Translations under genes and position numbers: made by a program
Shown: positions 22,341-31,089 of the stretch, piece after piece
Position numbering within the stretch: position 1 is the first letter of the stretch
How the letters are laid out: every line of letters starts with the position of its first letter
Assembly (NCBI RefSeq): GCF_014649655.1
Contig: NZ_BMTL01000012.1
Location: forward strand, 124,001 to 188,000
Direction: 5' to 3'
Length of the DNA: 64,000 nucleotides
DNA from: Streptomyces humidus
GTDB taxonomy: Bacteria > Actinomycetota > Actinomycetes > Streptomycetales > Streptomycetaceae
Notes under the pieces: model-generated
Seen by the model: only the letters and a program-made list of their open reading frames with translations
The model's database searches: none
What the model was told of the DNA's origin: nothing

Positions 22341-22991
22341 CTATTCGGCACGCCCCGAGCGGAAGGCCCAGGCCGCGACCTCGACCCTGTTGCGCAGGCC
22401 CAGCTTCGCCTGGACCGACCCCAGATGCGTCTTGACGGTGCTGGGCGCGATGTACAGCTCGGCGGCGATCTCCGGGTTGGTCAGTCCGCGGGCGATGCCC
22501 TGGACGACCTCCTCCTCGCGGTCGGTCAGCGGTTCGGCCGGCTCGGCCGCGCCGCGTCGCCGCGCCTGGGTGAAGTGCTGCAGCAGACGGAGGGTGATCT
22601 GCGGGGCGACCATGGCGTCCCCGCGGACGGCCGCCCGGACGGCCTCGGTCAGCAGCACCGGACCGGCGTCCTTGAGGAGGAAGCCCGACGCTCCGTTCGA
22701 CAGCGCCGTGTAGACGTACTCGTCGAGGTCGAAGGTGGTGACCACGACCACCTTCGGTGCTCCGGGACGACCGCCGCCGGCCAGTCGGCGGGTGACCTCC
22801 AGACCGTCGGGCGGAGGCATCCGGATGTCCACGAGACACACATCCGGCCTCAATTCGCGGGCGAGCGACAAAGCCGAGGCCCCGTCGGCGGCCTCGGCCA
22901 CCACCTCCATTTCGGGCTCGGCCGACAGCACCATGCGGAACCCGGCACGCACCAGATACTGATCGTCCGCGACCAGGATGCGTATGGTCAT
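22341..22991 (-). CDS. LuxR/NarL-family response regulator
   Basis: A 216-residue regulator with a receiver (ILVADDQYLVRAGF; acceptor Asp in DVCLVDIRMP; Lys in GFLLKDAG) and a C-terminal LuxR HTH (LTDREEEVVQGIARGLTN, then VKTHLGSVQAKLGLRNRVE). Its start overlaps the kinase stop by 4 nt. It probably activates the ABC exporter operon 225 bp downstream in the same orientation. Confidence 0.94.
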   Translation of the reverse strand: MTIRILVADDQYLVRAGFRMVLSAEPEMEVVAEAADGASALSLARELRPDVCLVDIRMPPPDGLEVTRRLAGGGRPGAPKVVVVTTFDLDEYVYTALSNGASGFLLKDAGPVLLTEAVRAAVRGDAMVAPQITLRLLQHFTQARRRGAAEPAEPLTDREEEVVQGIARGLTNPEIAAELYIAPSTVKTHLGSVQAKLGLRNRVEVAAWAFRSGRAE

Positions 22992-24283
22992 GCCGTCCTG
23001 CCCTCCCGTAGCCGCAACCCGGATCGTACGGCGTGCCGCCCGTGGGCACGGGCGTTCCGTGAAGCCTCGTCGGGGTGCAGCGGTACGGAGGCGTGGACCC
23101 GCCACCCGCCTTCGGGCCGGCGCCCCGCCTCGAAGGTGCCGCCGAGCAGCTCGATCCGCTCCCGCATGCCCATGATGCCGAAGCCGCCGCCGAGCCGTCC
23201 GAGGCTGCCGCGGTGTCCGGACGGAGAGCCTTGTCCGTCGTCCTCGACGACCAGTTCGGCGTGGCGTGCCGCGACCCGGGCGGACACGTCGACCGACCGC
23301 GCTCCGCGCGCATAGCGCTGGGCGTTGGTCAGGGCTTCCTGCAGGACGCGGCTCAGTCCGCCGGTGACCTCCGTGGGGACGTCCCCCGGCAGCTCCTGTC
23401 CGAGGTCCAGCCGGATCGGCAGTCCCGTCGCCCGTGCCTCGTCCACGATGCGGGTCAGCACCTCGCCGAGGTTCTCCGGATGCCGCGGGGTCTCGTCACC
23501 GCGCATCGAACCGACCAGACGCCGCATCGACGTCAGCGCCTCGCCGCCCGCGTGCTCGACGGCCTCGAGCATCTCGTTCAGCATCCGCGGGTCGTGGGTG
23601 CCGCGGCCGGTGACATGGCGCACGGCCTGCAGCTGCACCACGATCGCGGTCACCTGATGGGCCACGGTGTCGTGCAGGTCGCGGGCGAGCGCGAGCCGTT
23701 CCTCCTGCCGGACCAGCTGTCCGGTGCGTTCCTGTTGGACGTCGTAGAGGCGCAGCACCAGGCCGCAGACGAAGGCCAGGGCCAGCTCCAGCAGGGTGCT
23801 TTCGAAGAATTCGCCGGGATCCGAGTCCCGCAGCACCGGGACGGAGAACACGCTGATGCCCAAGGCCGCCACGATCACGGGGACCCACCGGGGCGTGCAG
23901 CGGCGCACCGCCACGGCGAGGAGGACCAGCAGGCCGATGAGTTCGCCGCCGCTGCTCTCGCTGGTCACCATGTTCACCGGCAGCAGGCGGTAGGCCACCG
24001 TGGCCGCGAAGGTTCCGGCGCAGGCCACCAGCGCGACCCGCGGGACCCATCGGGAATCGCGCACCAAGGCCAGTACGGCCATCGCCCCTGCCAGGGCTCC
24101 GGAGCAGACCGGCACCCAGTCCCCGACGAAGGCCTCCTTGTCGAAGGCGGGGTCGAAGACGATCCGTGCCCGCATGTCGTCATAGACGGAGAAGAGGAAC
24201 AACAGCGCCAGCGCCGAGATCAGGGTCCGCACCGGCCGGCTTCGGTATCCGGCACGCCGACCGGAGGACACGGCTATTCGCAT
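22988..24283 (-). CDS. Sensor histidine kinase, HisKA_3 type
   Basis: A kinase of 431 residues from ATG 24283 (AGGG 9 nt upstream; two upstream in-frame GTGs are possible). Five to six TM helices (about 10-165) form a sensory membrane domain with very short loops. A HisKA_3 dimerisation helix follows with the phospho-acceptor His in LARDLHDTVAHQVTAI, then a HATPase domain with DDGQGS and GFGIMGMRERIELLGG. Such compact sensors often monitor membrane or antimicrobial stress together with an ABC exporter, as the gene order here suggests. Confidence 0.93.
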   Translation of the reverse strand: MRIAVSSGRRAGYRSRPVRTLISALALLFLFSVYDDMRARIVFDPAFDKEAFVGDWVPVCSGALAGAMAVLALVRDSRWVPRVALVACAGTFAATVAYRLLPVNMVTSESSGGELIGLLVLLAVAVRRCTPRWVPVIVAALGISVFSVPVLRDSDPGEFFESTLLELALAFVCGLVLRLYDVQQERTGQLVRQEERLALARDLHDTVAHQVTAIVVQLQAVRHVTGRGTHDPRMLNEMLEAVEHAGGEALTSMRRLVGSMRGDETPRHPENLGEVLTRIVDEARATGLPIRLDLGQELPGDVPTEVTGGLSRVLQEALTNAQRYARGARSVDVSARVAARHAELVVEDDGQGSPSGHRGSLGRLGGGFGIMGMRERIELLGGTFEAGRRPEGGWRVHASVPLHPDEASRNARAHGRHAVRSGLRLREGRTA

Positions 24284-24478
24284 CCGCGTCACCCTACGCA
24301 CCTACGGCGGCGAATACCGCCCGCCTCCCGCGCGCGGGTCTGTGGCATGGGCGCGTACCGGGCGTCGCGCACCCGCTTCGGCGTCCGGCACGAGGGGTCC
24401 GGCGGACCCCCGGTGGCTCCGTGGGGTGTCCGGGGCGGGGGATCGCCGGTGTGTCGATTCCCTCGTAGTCGACCCTAT

Positions 24479-24508
24479 CTGACGCATCGTCAGTTTCAGC
24501 GGTACGAT
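24479..24508 (+). promoter_or_regulatory. Operator and promoter of the SDR gene
   Basis: Perfect palindrome CTGACGCATCGTCAG at 24479-24493. CTGACG (24479-24484), an 18-nt spacer and TACGAT (24503-24508) form a plausible promoter whose -35 lies inside the operator; the SDR gene starts at 24545. Confidence 0.75.
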
Positions 24509-24544
24509 GCTGAGCTCCAGTGATGCGATGCGAAGGGGTTCGGC

Positions 24545-25315
24545 ATGGGAAAGCTCGACGGACGCGTCGTCCTCGTGACCGGCGCCGCGCGCGGCCAGGG
24601 GGAGCAGGAGGCCCGGCTGTTCCGGGCGGAGGGGGCCGAGGTGGTGATCGCCGACGTCCTGGACGAACAGGGTGAGGCGCTCGCCGCGGAGATCGGAGCG
24701 CTGTACGTCCACCTCGACGTGGGGCGGGAGGACGCCTGGCAGTCGGCCGTGCGCGCCGCGCGGGAGGCCCACGGCCGGATAGACGGTCTGGTCAACAATG
24801 CCGGCATCCTGCGCTTCAACGCCCTCACCGACACGCCTCTCGACGAGTTCATGCAGGTCGTGCAGGTCAACCAGGTCGGCTGCTTCCTCGGCGTCAAGAC
24901 GGTCGCGCCGGTGATGACCGACGGCGGCACGATCGTCAACACGGCGTCGTACACCGCCGTGACCGGGATGGCGGCGGTGGGCTCGTACGCGGCGACCAAG
25001 CACGCGGTCCTCGGTCTCACCCGCGTCGCCGCCCTGGAGCTCGCCCCGCGCGGCATCCGGGTCAACGCGGTCTGCCCCGGCGCGATCGACACCGCCATGT
25101 CCAACCCGTCCCTGCTCGACCCGGACGCGGACCGGGAGGAGACCGCCAAGGCCGTCGACGGGCTGTACCGCAAGCTCGTGCCGCTGGGCCGGATCGGCCG
25201 CCCGGAGGAGGTCGCCCGGCTCGCGCTGTTCCTCTCCTGCGACGACTCCTCCTACATCACCGGCCAGCCCTTCGTGATCGACGGCGGGTGGCTGGCGGGG
25301 GTCAGCGTCGTCTGA
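24545..25315 (+). CDS. Short-chain dehydrogenase/reductase
   Basis: A 256-residue classical SDR using NAD(P). It has the TGxxxGxG-type motif VTGAARGQGE, NNAG in DGLVNNAGILRF, catalytic Ser in NTASYTAV and the YxxxK motif SYAATKHAV, plus C-terminal YITGQPFVIDGGW. ATG 24545 follows GAAGGGG closely. Family relatives oxidise hydroxyacyl-CoAs, hydroxysteroids and similar alcohols; the sequence does not tell which. It is followed after 132 bp by a luciferase-like gene with its own operators. A 95-bp piece of this gene is copied at 18498-18592. Confidence 0.93.
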   Translation: MGKLDGRVVLVTGAARGQGEQEARLFRAEGAEVVIADVLDEQGEALAAEIGALYVHLDVGREDAWQSAVRAAREAHGRIDGLVNNAGILRFNALTDTPLDEFMQVVQVNQVGCFLGVKTVAPVMTDGGTIVNTASYTAVTGMAAVGSYAATKHAVLGLTRVAALELAPRGIRVNAVCPGAIDTAMSNPSLLDPDADREETAKAVDGLYRKLVPLGRIGRPEEVARLALFLSCDDSSYITGQPFVIDGGWLAGVSVV

Positions 25316-25323
25316 GGCCTCAT

Positions 25324-25397
25324 CTGACTGCACGTCAGGTATTGACCCTCCGTGCGGGGGGTGCGACAGTCGGGCCACTGAACTGACGGATCGTCAG
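25324..25397 (+). promoter_or_regulatory. Promoter flanked by two operators
   Basis: Operators CTGACTGCACGTCAG (25324-25338, one mismatch) and CTGACGGATCGTCAG (25383-25397, perfect) bracket a promoter, TTGACC (25342-25347), 17-nt spacer, GACAGT (25365-25370). The second site lies just past the expected transcription start. Such an arrangement suits a repressor, possibly with looping (centres 59 bp apart). Confidence 0.75.
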
Positions 25398-25447
25398 AAG
25401 TGCTGTGAGAAACCATGGGACATCAGAACCGGGGACGGTGAACCTCC

Positions 25448-26566
25448 GTGGAATTCGGGCTCTTTGTACAGGGATACGTGGGCAAGCGCGGTGAGAGCGA
25501 CCCGCTCGCCGAGCACAAGGCGCTGATGGAGGAGACCGAGTACGTCATCCAGGCGGACAAGTCCGGCTTCAAGTACGCCTGGGCCTCCGAGCACCACTTC
25601 CTGGAGGAGTACTCGCACCTCTCCGCCAACGACGTCTACCTCGGCTACCTCGCCCACGCCACCGACCGCATCCACCTCGGCTCGGGCATCTTCAACCCGC
25701 TCGCCCAGGTCAACCACCCGGTCAAGGTCGCCGAGAAGGTCGCCATGCTCGACCACCTCACCGGCAACCGCTTCGAGTTCGGCTCCGGCCGCGGCGCCGG
25801 TTCCCACGAGATCCTCGGCTTCCTCCCCGGCATCACCGACATGAACCACACGAAGGAGATCTGGGAGGAGACCATCGCCGAGTTCCCCAAGATGTGGCTC
25901 CAGGACGAGTACGCCGGCTTCCAGGGCAAGCACTGGCAGCTGCCGCCGCGCAAGATCCTGCCGAAGCCGTACGGGAAGTCGCACCCGGCGATGTGGTACG
26001 CGGCCGGATCCCCGCCCTCGTACGCGATGGCCGCGAAGAAGGGCCTCGGGGTGCTGGGCTTCAGCATCCAGAAGGTGTCCGACATGGAGTGGGTGCTGGA
26101 GCAGTACAAGACGGCCGTCGTGAACGCCGAGCCCGTCGGCGACTTCGTCAACGACAACGTGATGGTGACGACGACGGCGATCTGCGCGCCCACGCACGAC
26201 GAGGCGATCCGGATCGCCGTCGAGGGCGAACTGCACTACCTGCCCTCGCTCGTGTTCCGCTACCACGACACCTTCCCGCGCCCCGAGGGCTTCCCCGCCT
26301 GGCCCGAGACGCTCCCCGAGTACAACGCCGAGTTCGTCGAACTCCTCATCGAGGAGGAGCTGCTGATCTGCGGCGACCCCGACGAGGTGACGCGGCAGTG
26401 CAAGCGGTGGGAGCAGGCGGGCGCGGACCAGCTGTCCTTCGGGCTGCCGGTGGGCGTGCCGAAGGAGCAGACACTGCAGACGATCCGGCTGATCGGGGAG
26501 CACGTGATCCCGAGGATCGACACGGATCCCGTCCACCGGACGACGCGGTTCCGGCAGGGCGCGTAG
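25448..26566 (+). CDS. LLM-class flavin-dependent oxidoreductase
   Basis: A 372-residue luciferase-like monooxygenase from GTG 25448. The start MEFGLFVQGYVGKR, WASEHHFLEEYSHLS with the conserved His-His, LAQVNHPVKVAEKVAMLDHL and RFEFGSGRGAGSHE are typical of the alkanal monooxygenase branch (FMNH2-dependent oxygenation). I think it oxygenates a ketone or hydrocarbon intermediate, but the substrate is not known. The upstream region holds a good promoter with two copies of the shared operator. A Streptomyces-type interspersed repeat follows the gene. Confidence 0.9.
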   Translation: MEFGLFVQGYVGKRGESDPLAEHKALMEETEYVIQADKSGFKYAWASEHHFLEEYSHLSANDVYLGYLAHATDRIHLGSGIFNPLAQVNHPVKVAEKVAMLDHLTGNRFEFGSGRGAGSHEILGFLPGITDMNHTKEIWEETIAEFPKMWLQDEYAGFQGKHWQLPPRKILPKPYGKSHPAMWYAAGSPPSYAMAAKKGLGVLGFSIQKVSDMEWVLEQYKTAVVNAEPVGDFVNDNVMVTTTAICAPTHDEAIRIAVEGELHYLPSLVFRYHDTFPRPEGFPAWPETLPEYNAEFVELLIEEELLICGDPDEVTRQCKRWEQAGADQLSFGLPVGVPKEQTLQTIRLIGEHVIPRIDTDPVHRTTRFRQGA

Positions 26567-26704
26567 TCGCTGTCGCGGCCTGTGGGCGCGCTGTCGCCGT
26601 CGGGGTGCGGGTCGATCCGCGGCCGCGAGCCCGTCGTGGCCGGTCGCGCAGTTCCCCGCGCCCCTGAGCGGTGCCGCCCGCAACGGAGTTGAGGAGGAGC
26701 TCTC
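26567..26704. repeat. Streptomyces interspersed intergenic repeat
   Basis: The stretch around 26630-26670, reading TGGCCGGTCGCGCAGTTCCC then CGCGCCCCTGA, is the core of a short repeat that I recall from intergenic regions of many Streptomyces genomes. Its left part contains a CCGCGGCCGCGAG-type hairpin. It ends just before GAGGAGGAG, the ribosome site of the next gene. Confidence 0.6.
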
Positions 26705-28435
26705 ATGCTCGATCACGTCATCAGGGGCGCGACCGTCGTCGACGGGACCGGCGCGCCCGCCTTCACCGCCGACGTCGGGATCCGCGACGGACGGATCGCC
26801 GTCGTCGGGACGGTCGCCGAGGAGTCCCGTACCGCAGAGGACGCCGCCGGGCTCGTCCTCGCGCCCGGCTTCGTCGATCCGCACACGCACTACGACGCCC
26901 AGCTCTTCTGGGACCCGTACGCCACCCCCTCGCTCAACCACGGCGTGACCACGGTCGCGGCCGGGAACTGCGGCTTCACGCTCGCACCGCTCAACCCCGC
27001 CCGCCCCGAGGACGCCGACTACACCCGGCGGATGATGTCCAAGGTGGAGGGCATGTCCCTGGTCGCGCTGGAAGAGGGCGCGCCCTGGAATTGGCACGGG
27101 TTCGGCGAGTACCTCGACGCCCTCGAAGGGCGGATCGCCGTCAACGCCGGGTTCATGGTGGGGCACTGCGCCCTGCGCCGGTACGTGATGGGGCCGGACG
27201 CGGTGGGCGGACAGCCCAGCGAGGAGCAACTGGACCAGATCGTACGGCTGTTGCACGAGGCGATGGACGCGGGGGCGTGGGGCTTCTCCACCACCCAGTC
27301 GTCCACCCACTCCGACGGCGACGGCCGGCCCGTCGCCTCCCGGCACGCCCTGCCCGCCGAACTGCTGGCGCTGTCACGGGCCGTCGGCGAGCACGAGGGC
27401 ACCCAGATCGAGGCCATCGTCGCCGGCTGTCTGGACCAGTTCAGCGACGCCGAGATCGACCTGTTCGCCGAGATGAGCGCGGCGGCCGGACGTCCCCTGA
27501 ACTGGAACGTCCTCACCGTCGACGCGGCCGTCCCGGAGCGGGTGCCCCGGCAGCTCACGGCGAGCGAGCGGGCCCGCAAGGCGGGCGGCAGGGTCGTGGC
27601 GCTCACCATGCCGATCCTCACGCCGATGAACATGTCCCTGGGCACGTTCTGCGCGCTGAACCTGATCCCGGGCTGGGGACCGGTCCTGAACCTGCCCGTC
27701 CCGGAGCGGATCGAGAGGCTGCGGGACCCGGCCGTGCGGGCCGAGATGCTGCGGCGGGCCGACTCCCGGGAGGCGGGCGTCTTCCGGCGGCTGGCCGACT
27801 TCGGGCGGTACGTCATCGGCGACACCTACAGCGCGGCGAACGAGGGCCTCACCGGCCGGGTCGTCCGCGACATCGCCGCCGAACGCGGCCTCGACCCGTT
27901 CTCGTGCCTGGTCGAGATCTGCGCGGCCGACGAACTGCGCACGGTCCTGTGGCCGATGCCCACGGACAACGACCCCGACTCGTGGGCGCTGCGCGCGCAG
28001 ACCTGGAGCCATGAGGACGTCCTGCTCGGCGGCTCCGACGCGGGCGCGCACCTGGACCGGATGTGCGGCGCGCCGTACACCACCCGCTTCCTGGGCGACT
28101 GTCTGCGCGGCCGAAGGCTGGCCGGTCTGGAGCAGGCGGTGAAGATGCTCACCGACGACCCGGCGCGGCTCTTCGGCCTGCGGGAACGGGGCCGGATCCA
28201 GGAGGGCTTCCATGCGGACCTGGTCCTGTTCGACCCGGAGCGGATCGACGCGGGCAAGGCCACCCTGGTGCACGACCTGCCGGGTGACAGTCCGCGGCTG
28301 GACTCGAAGGCGATCGGCGTGCGGGCCGTCTGGGTCAACGGCGTGGCGGTCATCCGCGACGACGTGGTGACGGGCGCGGTGCCGGGCCGGGTGCTGCGCT
28401 CGGGCCGGGACACCCGGACGGTGAGCACGAGGTGA
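26705..28435 (+). CDS. Amidohydrolase, D-aminoacylase/dihydroorotase-like
   Basis: A 576-residue metallo-hydrolase with the N-terminal HxH of the family in DPHTHYDAQLFWDP, GVTTVAAGNCGF, MVGHCALRRYV and the catalytic-type Asp in GGSDAGAHLDRM. A C-terminal beta-sandwich end (GFHADLVLFDPE) follows. Annotated relatives are called N-acyl-D-amino-acid deacylases, yet many act on other cyclic amides or lactone-like rings, so substrate is open. ATG 26705 has GAGGAGGAG upstream. It is translationally coupled to an aldehyde dehydrogenase gene, which argues for a catabolic role. Confidence 0.88.
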   Translation: MLDHVIRGATVVDGTGAPAFTADVGIRDGRIAVVGTVAEESRTAEDAAGLVLAPGFVDPHTHYDAQLFWDPYATPSLNHGVTTVAAGNCGFTLAPLNPARPEDADYTRRMMSKVEGMSLVALEEGAPWNWHGFGEYLDALEGRIAVNAGFMVGHCALRRYVMGPDAVGGQPSEEQLDQIVRLLHEAMDAGAWGFSTTQSSTHSDGDGRPVASRHALPAELLALSRAVGEHEGTQIEAIVAGCLDQFSDAEIDLFAEMSAAAGRPLNWNVLTVDAAVPERVPRQLTASERARKAGGRVVALTMPILTPMNMSLGTFCALNLIPGWGPVLNLPVPERIERLRDPAVRAEMLRRADSREAGVFRRLADFGRYVIGDTYSAANEGLTGRVVRDIAAERGLDPFSCLVEICAADELRTVLWPMPTDNDPDSWALRAQTWSHEDVLLGGSDAGAHLDRMCGAPYTTRFLGDCLRGRRLAGLEQAVKMLTDDPARLFGLRERGRIQEGFHADLVLFDPERIDAGKATLVHDLPGDSPRLDSKAIGVRAVWVNGVAVIRDDVVTGAVPGRVLRSGRDTRTVSTR

Positions 28436-29883
28436 GCGAGGGGCAGCGGCTGTTCATCGACGGCGCCTGGCGGGAACCGGACGGCGGCCACTACGAGGTC
28501 GTCGACCCGGCCACCGAGGGGACCGTCGGGTGGGCCCCCGAGGCCTCCCCGGACCAGGCCCGCGAGGCGTGCGCTGCGGCCCGCGAGGCGTTCGGCCCGT
28601 GGTCGCGCACCCCGGCGGAGGAGCGGGCGGCGATCCTCGGCCGGGCGGCCGACATCGTGCGGGCCCGGCTGCTGCCGTACGCCGAGCTGGCCCGGGCGGA
28701 GACGGGCGCGACGACCGGCACCGCGCGCGGCATGCAGGTCGGGGTGGGTGCGGCCCGCTTCCGGCGCTACGCGCGCGTGGAGCCCGCCGAGTGGCCGGTC
28801 CCGCCGCAGATCAACGAGGCGGGCCCGATGGGGAGGGCCGGGGTGATGGGCGCGCTGGCCGTCCGCCAGCCCGTCGGCGTCGTCACCTGCGTCACCTCCT
28901 ACAACAACCCGTGGGCGAACCCGGCCGGGAAGATCGCCCCCGCCCTGGCGATGGGCAACACGGTCGTGGTCAAACCCGCCCCGCAGGACCCCCTGTCCGT
29001 CTACCGGATGGCGGAGGCCCTGGAGGAGGCGGGCGTGCCGCGCGGGGTGGTGAACGTCGTCTCGGGGCGCGCCGTCGGGATCGGCGAGACGGCCGTGTCG
29101 TCGCCGGACGTCGACATGGTGAGCTTCACCGGCTCCACGGCCGTCGGACAGCGCATCGCCGAGGTGTGCGGACGGCAGATGAAACGCCAGCTGATGGAGC
29201 TGGGCGGCAAGGGCGCGGCGGTCGTCCTCGACGACGCGGACGTCGCCTCGGCGGTCGCGGGCATCGGCACCACGTTCTCCTTCTACAGCGGCCAGATCTG
29301 CACGGCCCCGACGCGGGTGCTGGCACAGCGGGGCGTGTACGACCGGCTGGTCGAGCAACTCGTCTCGTACGCGGGCCGGTTGAAGGTCGGCGACCCGAGG
29401 GAGGCGGACACGGTGGTCGGCCCGGTGATCTCGGCCGCGCACCGGGACCGGGTCGAGTCGTACGTCGAACTCGGCCGCAAGGAGGGCGCGGTGGTGGTGA
29501 CGGGCGGCGAACGCCCGCCGCTGGAGCGCGGCTTCTACGTCGCCCCGACCCTGCTCGCGGACTGCGCCAACGGCATGCGGGTGGCCCGGGAGGAGATTTT
29601 CGGCCCGGTGGTCGTCGTCATCCCCTTCGACGAGGAGGAGGAGGGCGTCGCCCTCGCCAACGACAGCGACTACGGCCTGATCGACTACGTGTGGTCCGCG
29701 GACGTGGCGAAGGCGTTCCGGGTGGCCCGGCGGCTGCGGGCCGGCGGCGTCGGGATCAACACCGTCGGCCGCAACATGGAAGCGCCGTTCGGCGGCTTCA
29801 AGAGGAGCGGCGTCGGCCGCGACGTCGGCTCGTACGCGCTGCACGCGTACAGCGAGGTGCAGGCGATCGTCTGGCCGGGGTGA
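28432..29883 (+). CDS. NAD(P)-dependent aldehyde dehydrogenase
   Basis: A 483-residue ALDH, tetrameric cytoplasmic enzyme by family. Catalytic Glu lies in LMELGGKGA, catalytic Cys in FYSGQICTAPTRV, the Asn in TSYNNPWANPAGK (normally PWNFP), and the C-terminal signature EIFGPVVVVIPF is complete. It would oxidise an aldehyde to an acid that the acyl-CoA synthetase could then activate; that link is an inference. GTG 28432 overlaps the amidohydrolase stop by 4 nt. A bidirectional hairpin terminator begins in the stop codon. Confidence 0.93.
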   Translation: MSEGQRLFIDGAWREPDGGHYEVVDPATEGTVGWAPEASPDQAREACAAAREAFGPWSRTPAEERAAILGRAADIVRARLLPYAELARAETGATTGTARGMQVGVGAARFRRYARVEPAEWPVPPQINEAGPMGRAGVMGALAVRQPVGVVTCVTSYNNPWANPAGKIAPALAMGNTVVVKPAPQDPLSVYRMAEALEEAGVPRGVVNVVSGRAVGIGETAVSSPDVDMVSFTGSTAVGQRIAEVCGRQMKRQLMELGGKGAAVVLDDADVASAVAGIGTTFSFYSGQICTAPTRVLAQRGVYDRLVEQLVSYAGRLKVGDPREADTVVGPVISAAHRDRVESYVELGRKEGAVVVTGGERPPLERGFYVAPTLLADCANGMRVAREEIFGPVVVVIPFDEEEEGVALANDSDYGLIDYVWSADVAKAFRVARRLRAGGVGINTVGRNMEAPFGGFKRSGVGRDVGSYALHAYSEVQAIVWPG

Positions 29884-29931
29884 GCCCGGCCGGACAACGG
29901 GCCCTCGGGCGGCCTGCCCGCCCGGGCTCAC
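29880..29931. terminator. Bidirectional terminator containing both stop codons
   Basis: GTGAGCCCGG (29880-29889) and CCGGGCTCAC (29922-29931) form a perfect 10-bp stem, with an inner GGGCGG/CCGCCC-type stem. The TGA of the aldehyde dehydrogenase gene (29881-29883) and the TGA of the convergent MazF-like gene (29928-29930) lie in opposite arms. Confidence 0.75.
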
Positions 29932-30227
29932 AGGTCGAGCACGGCACGCAGTCCGATCTCGACGGCTTCCATGACCCGCTCGCCCACCGGGCCCAGATCG
30001 TCGGTGAACCGAACGGCGGACAGGGTCCGGAACTCGCCCAGCACGATCGTGCCGACCGAGGGCGAATCCACCGGGATGTCCACGAGTGTCGGCTCCCGTA
30101 CCTGCTGGGGGTAGACCAGCACGCAGGTCGCCGACTTGTGCTGGGTGTTGAGTGCGTCGGACGAGATCACCAGAACGTGTGCAGGCCCTCCGGCAAAGGA
30201 CAACGCGTAGACATGGCCACGTTTCAC
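29928..30227 (-). CDS. MazF/PemK-like toxin
   Basis: A 99-residue protein from GTG 30227: VKRGHVYALSFAGGPAHVLV with the MazF-type beta barrel start, VLVYPQQVREPTLVDIPVD, a middle SVGTIVLGEFRTLSAVRF corresponding to the family's D/E-rich strand and EAVEIGLRAVLDL as last helix. The family cleaves single-stranded RNA. It overlaps the antitoxin stop by 4 nt. Similarity is by pattern and moderately divergent, so activity is not assured. Confidence 0.82.
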   Translation of the reverse strand: MKRGHVYALSFAGGPAHVLVISSDALNTQHKSATCVLVYPQQVREPTLVDIPVDSPSVGTIVLGEFRTLSAVRFTDDLGPVGERVMEAVEIGLRAVLDL

Positions 30228-30454
30228 CGGCCCGCCACCCGGCCCCAACGCTCCAAGGTCGCCTCTTCGCTTTCGGCGGGCTCAGCGGCCGTCGTCACTA
30301 TGCCGGCCTCCGCGCGCACACGCTCGGACCTTCCCAGCTCCTCGGAGAGCATCTGCCGACGCAGTATGCGTGCCGTGTAAGCAGAGGCGTTGCCCTTGGC
30401 CTTCACGAAGGCCGCCACGTCGTCGGGCAGGCTCATCGTCATGTTCACCGTCAT
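30224..30454 (-). CDS. Antitoxin (ribbon-helix-helix, MazE-like)
   Basis: A 76-residue protein. The N-terminus TVNMTMSLPDDVAAFVKAKG is a typical ribbon-helix-helix DNA-binding segment, followed by an acidic tail (AEPAESEEATLERW) suited to toxin binding. It precedes and is coupled to the MazF-like toxin gene, and probably represses its own promoter around 30460-30480. Confidence 0.82.
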   Translation of the reverse strand: MTVNMTMSLPDDVAAFVKAKGNASAYTARILRRQMLSEELGRSERVRAEAGIVTTAAEPAESEEATLERWGRVAGR

Positions 30455-30484
30455 GCCATCATCATACGGCGTCCATGGCGACCG

Positions 30485-30880
30485 TCATGTCTCCAGGTCC
30501 ACCCGCACCGTGAGTAGCCCCGTGCCCAGCGTCCGCACCGCCGCGCTGTTGGCGCGGGGGAGGGTGCGCAGGCGGGCGACCGGGTCGTCGTCGGGCATGA
30601 GGTGGGCGGTGCCGGAGTGCCAGCGTCCGCCGATGCGTACCCGCACCCGCGGGTCGGCCTGGATGTTGCGGACGTACTGCGACCGCTCCCCGAACTCCGA
30701 GACCAGCCAGAACGTGTCGCCGACCCGGCGGCCGCCCAGCGGGGTGCGCCGGGGCAGGCCGGAGACGCGGCCGGTGGTCTCCAGGAGCGTGTGGAACGGC
30801 AGCCGGCGCATGAGCGGGTTGGCGAGGTACCGCTGGAAGGCGGTCGTCGCGCGAAAACGGAAGTCACTGGGGCTGGACAT
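30485..30880 (-). CDS. DUF385/F420-dependent nitroreductase-family protein
   Basis: A 131-residue split-barrel protein of the deazaflavin-dependent (Ddn-like) group: ANPLMRRLPFHTLLETTGRV, SGLPRRTPLGGRRVGDTFWL and SEFGERSQYVRNIQADPRVR, where F420H2-binding residues usually lie, and a later LMPDDDPVARL. It may reduce enones, quinones or nitro compounds with F420H2. FO synthase and two LLM-F420 proteins are encoded within 18 kb. ATG 30880 follows AAAGGAGCA. Confidence 0.85.
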   Translation of the reverse strand: MSSPSDFRFRATTAFQRYLANPLMRRLPFHTLLETTGRVSGLPRRTPLGGRRVGDTFWLVSEFGERSQYVRNIQADPRVRVRIGGRWHSGTAHLMPDDDPVARLRTLPRANSAAVRTLGTGLLTVRVDLET

Positions 30881-30903
30881 CGTCCGCGGTGCTCCTTTCC
30901 GGG

Positions 30904-31080
30904 TCACCGCGCGCTGACGGCGTCGAGCAGGGCGGCGAAGGCGGCGGGGGTGGTGGTGAGGACGGTCCGGGCGGGGTCGGCGGACTCGGTGAGGTGGATG
31001 GTGTCGGGGGCGGCGGATATATGGACGCAGGATTCGCCTTGCCCGCAGTAGGAGGACTTCTGCCAGGTGTGGGTGTTCAT
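30904..31080 (-). CDS. DUF397 small protein
   Basis: A 58-residue protein from ATG 31080 reading MNTHTWQKSSYCGQGESCVH, later ADPARTVLTTTPAAFAALLD. It carries the DUF397 signature (WxKSSYCxQGESCVxI) with the two Cys residues of this subgroup. It lies 10 bp after the XRE-DUF5753 gene in the same direction and is its probable modulator. It is short enough to be missed by length-filtered gene calling. Confidence 0.85.
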   Translation of the reverse strand: MNTHTWQKSSYCGQGESCVHISAAPDTIHLTESADPARTVLTTTPAAFAALLDAVSAR

Positions 31081-31089
31081 CTGTTCCCC

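Noticed and set aside
26567..26704. CRISPR-like or mobile element
   Set aside because: No regular spacing or repeated units; it matches a known type of Streptomyces intergenic repeat, without transposase.
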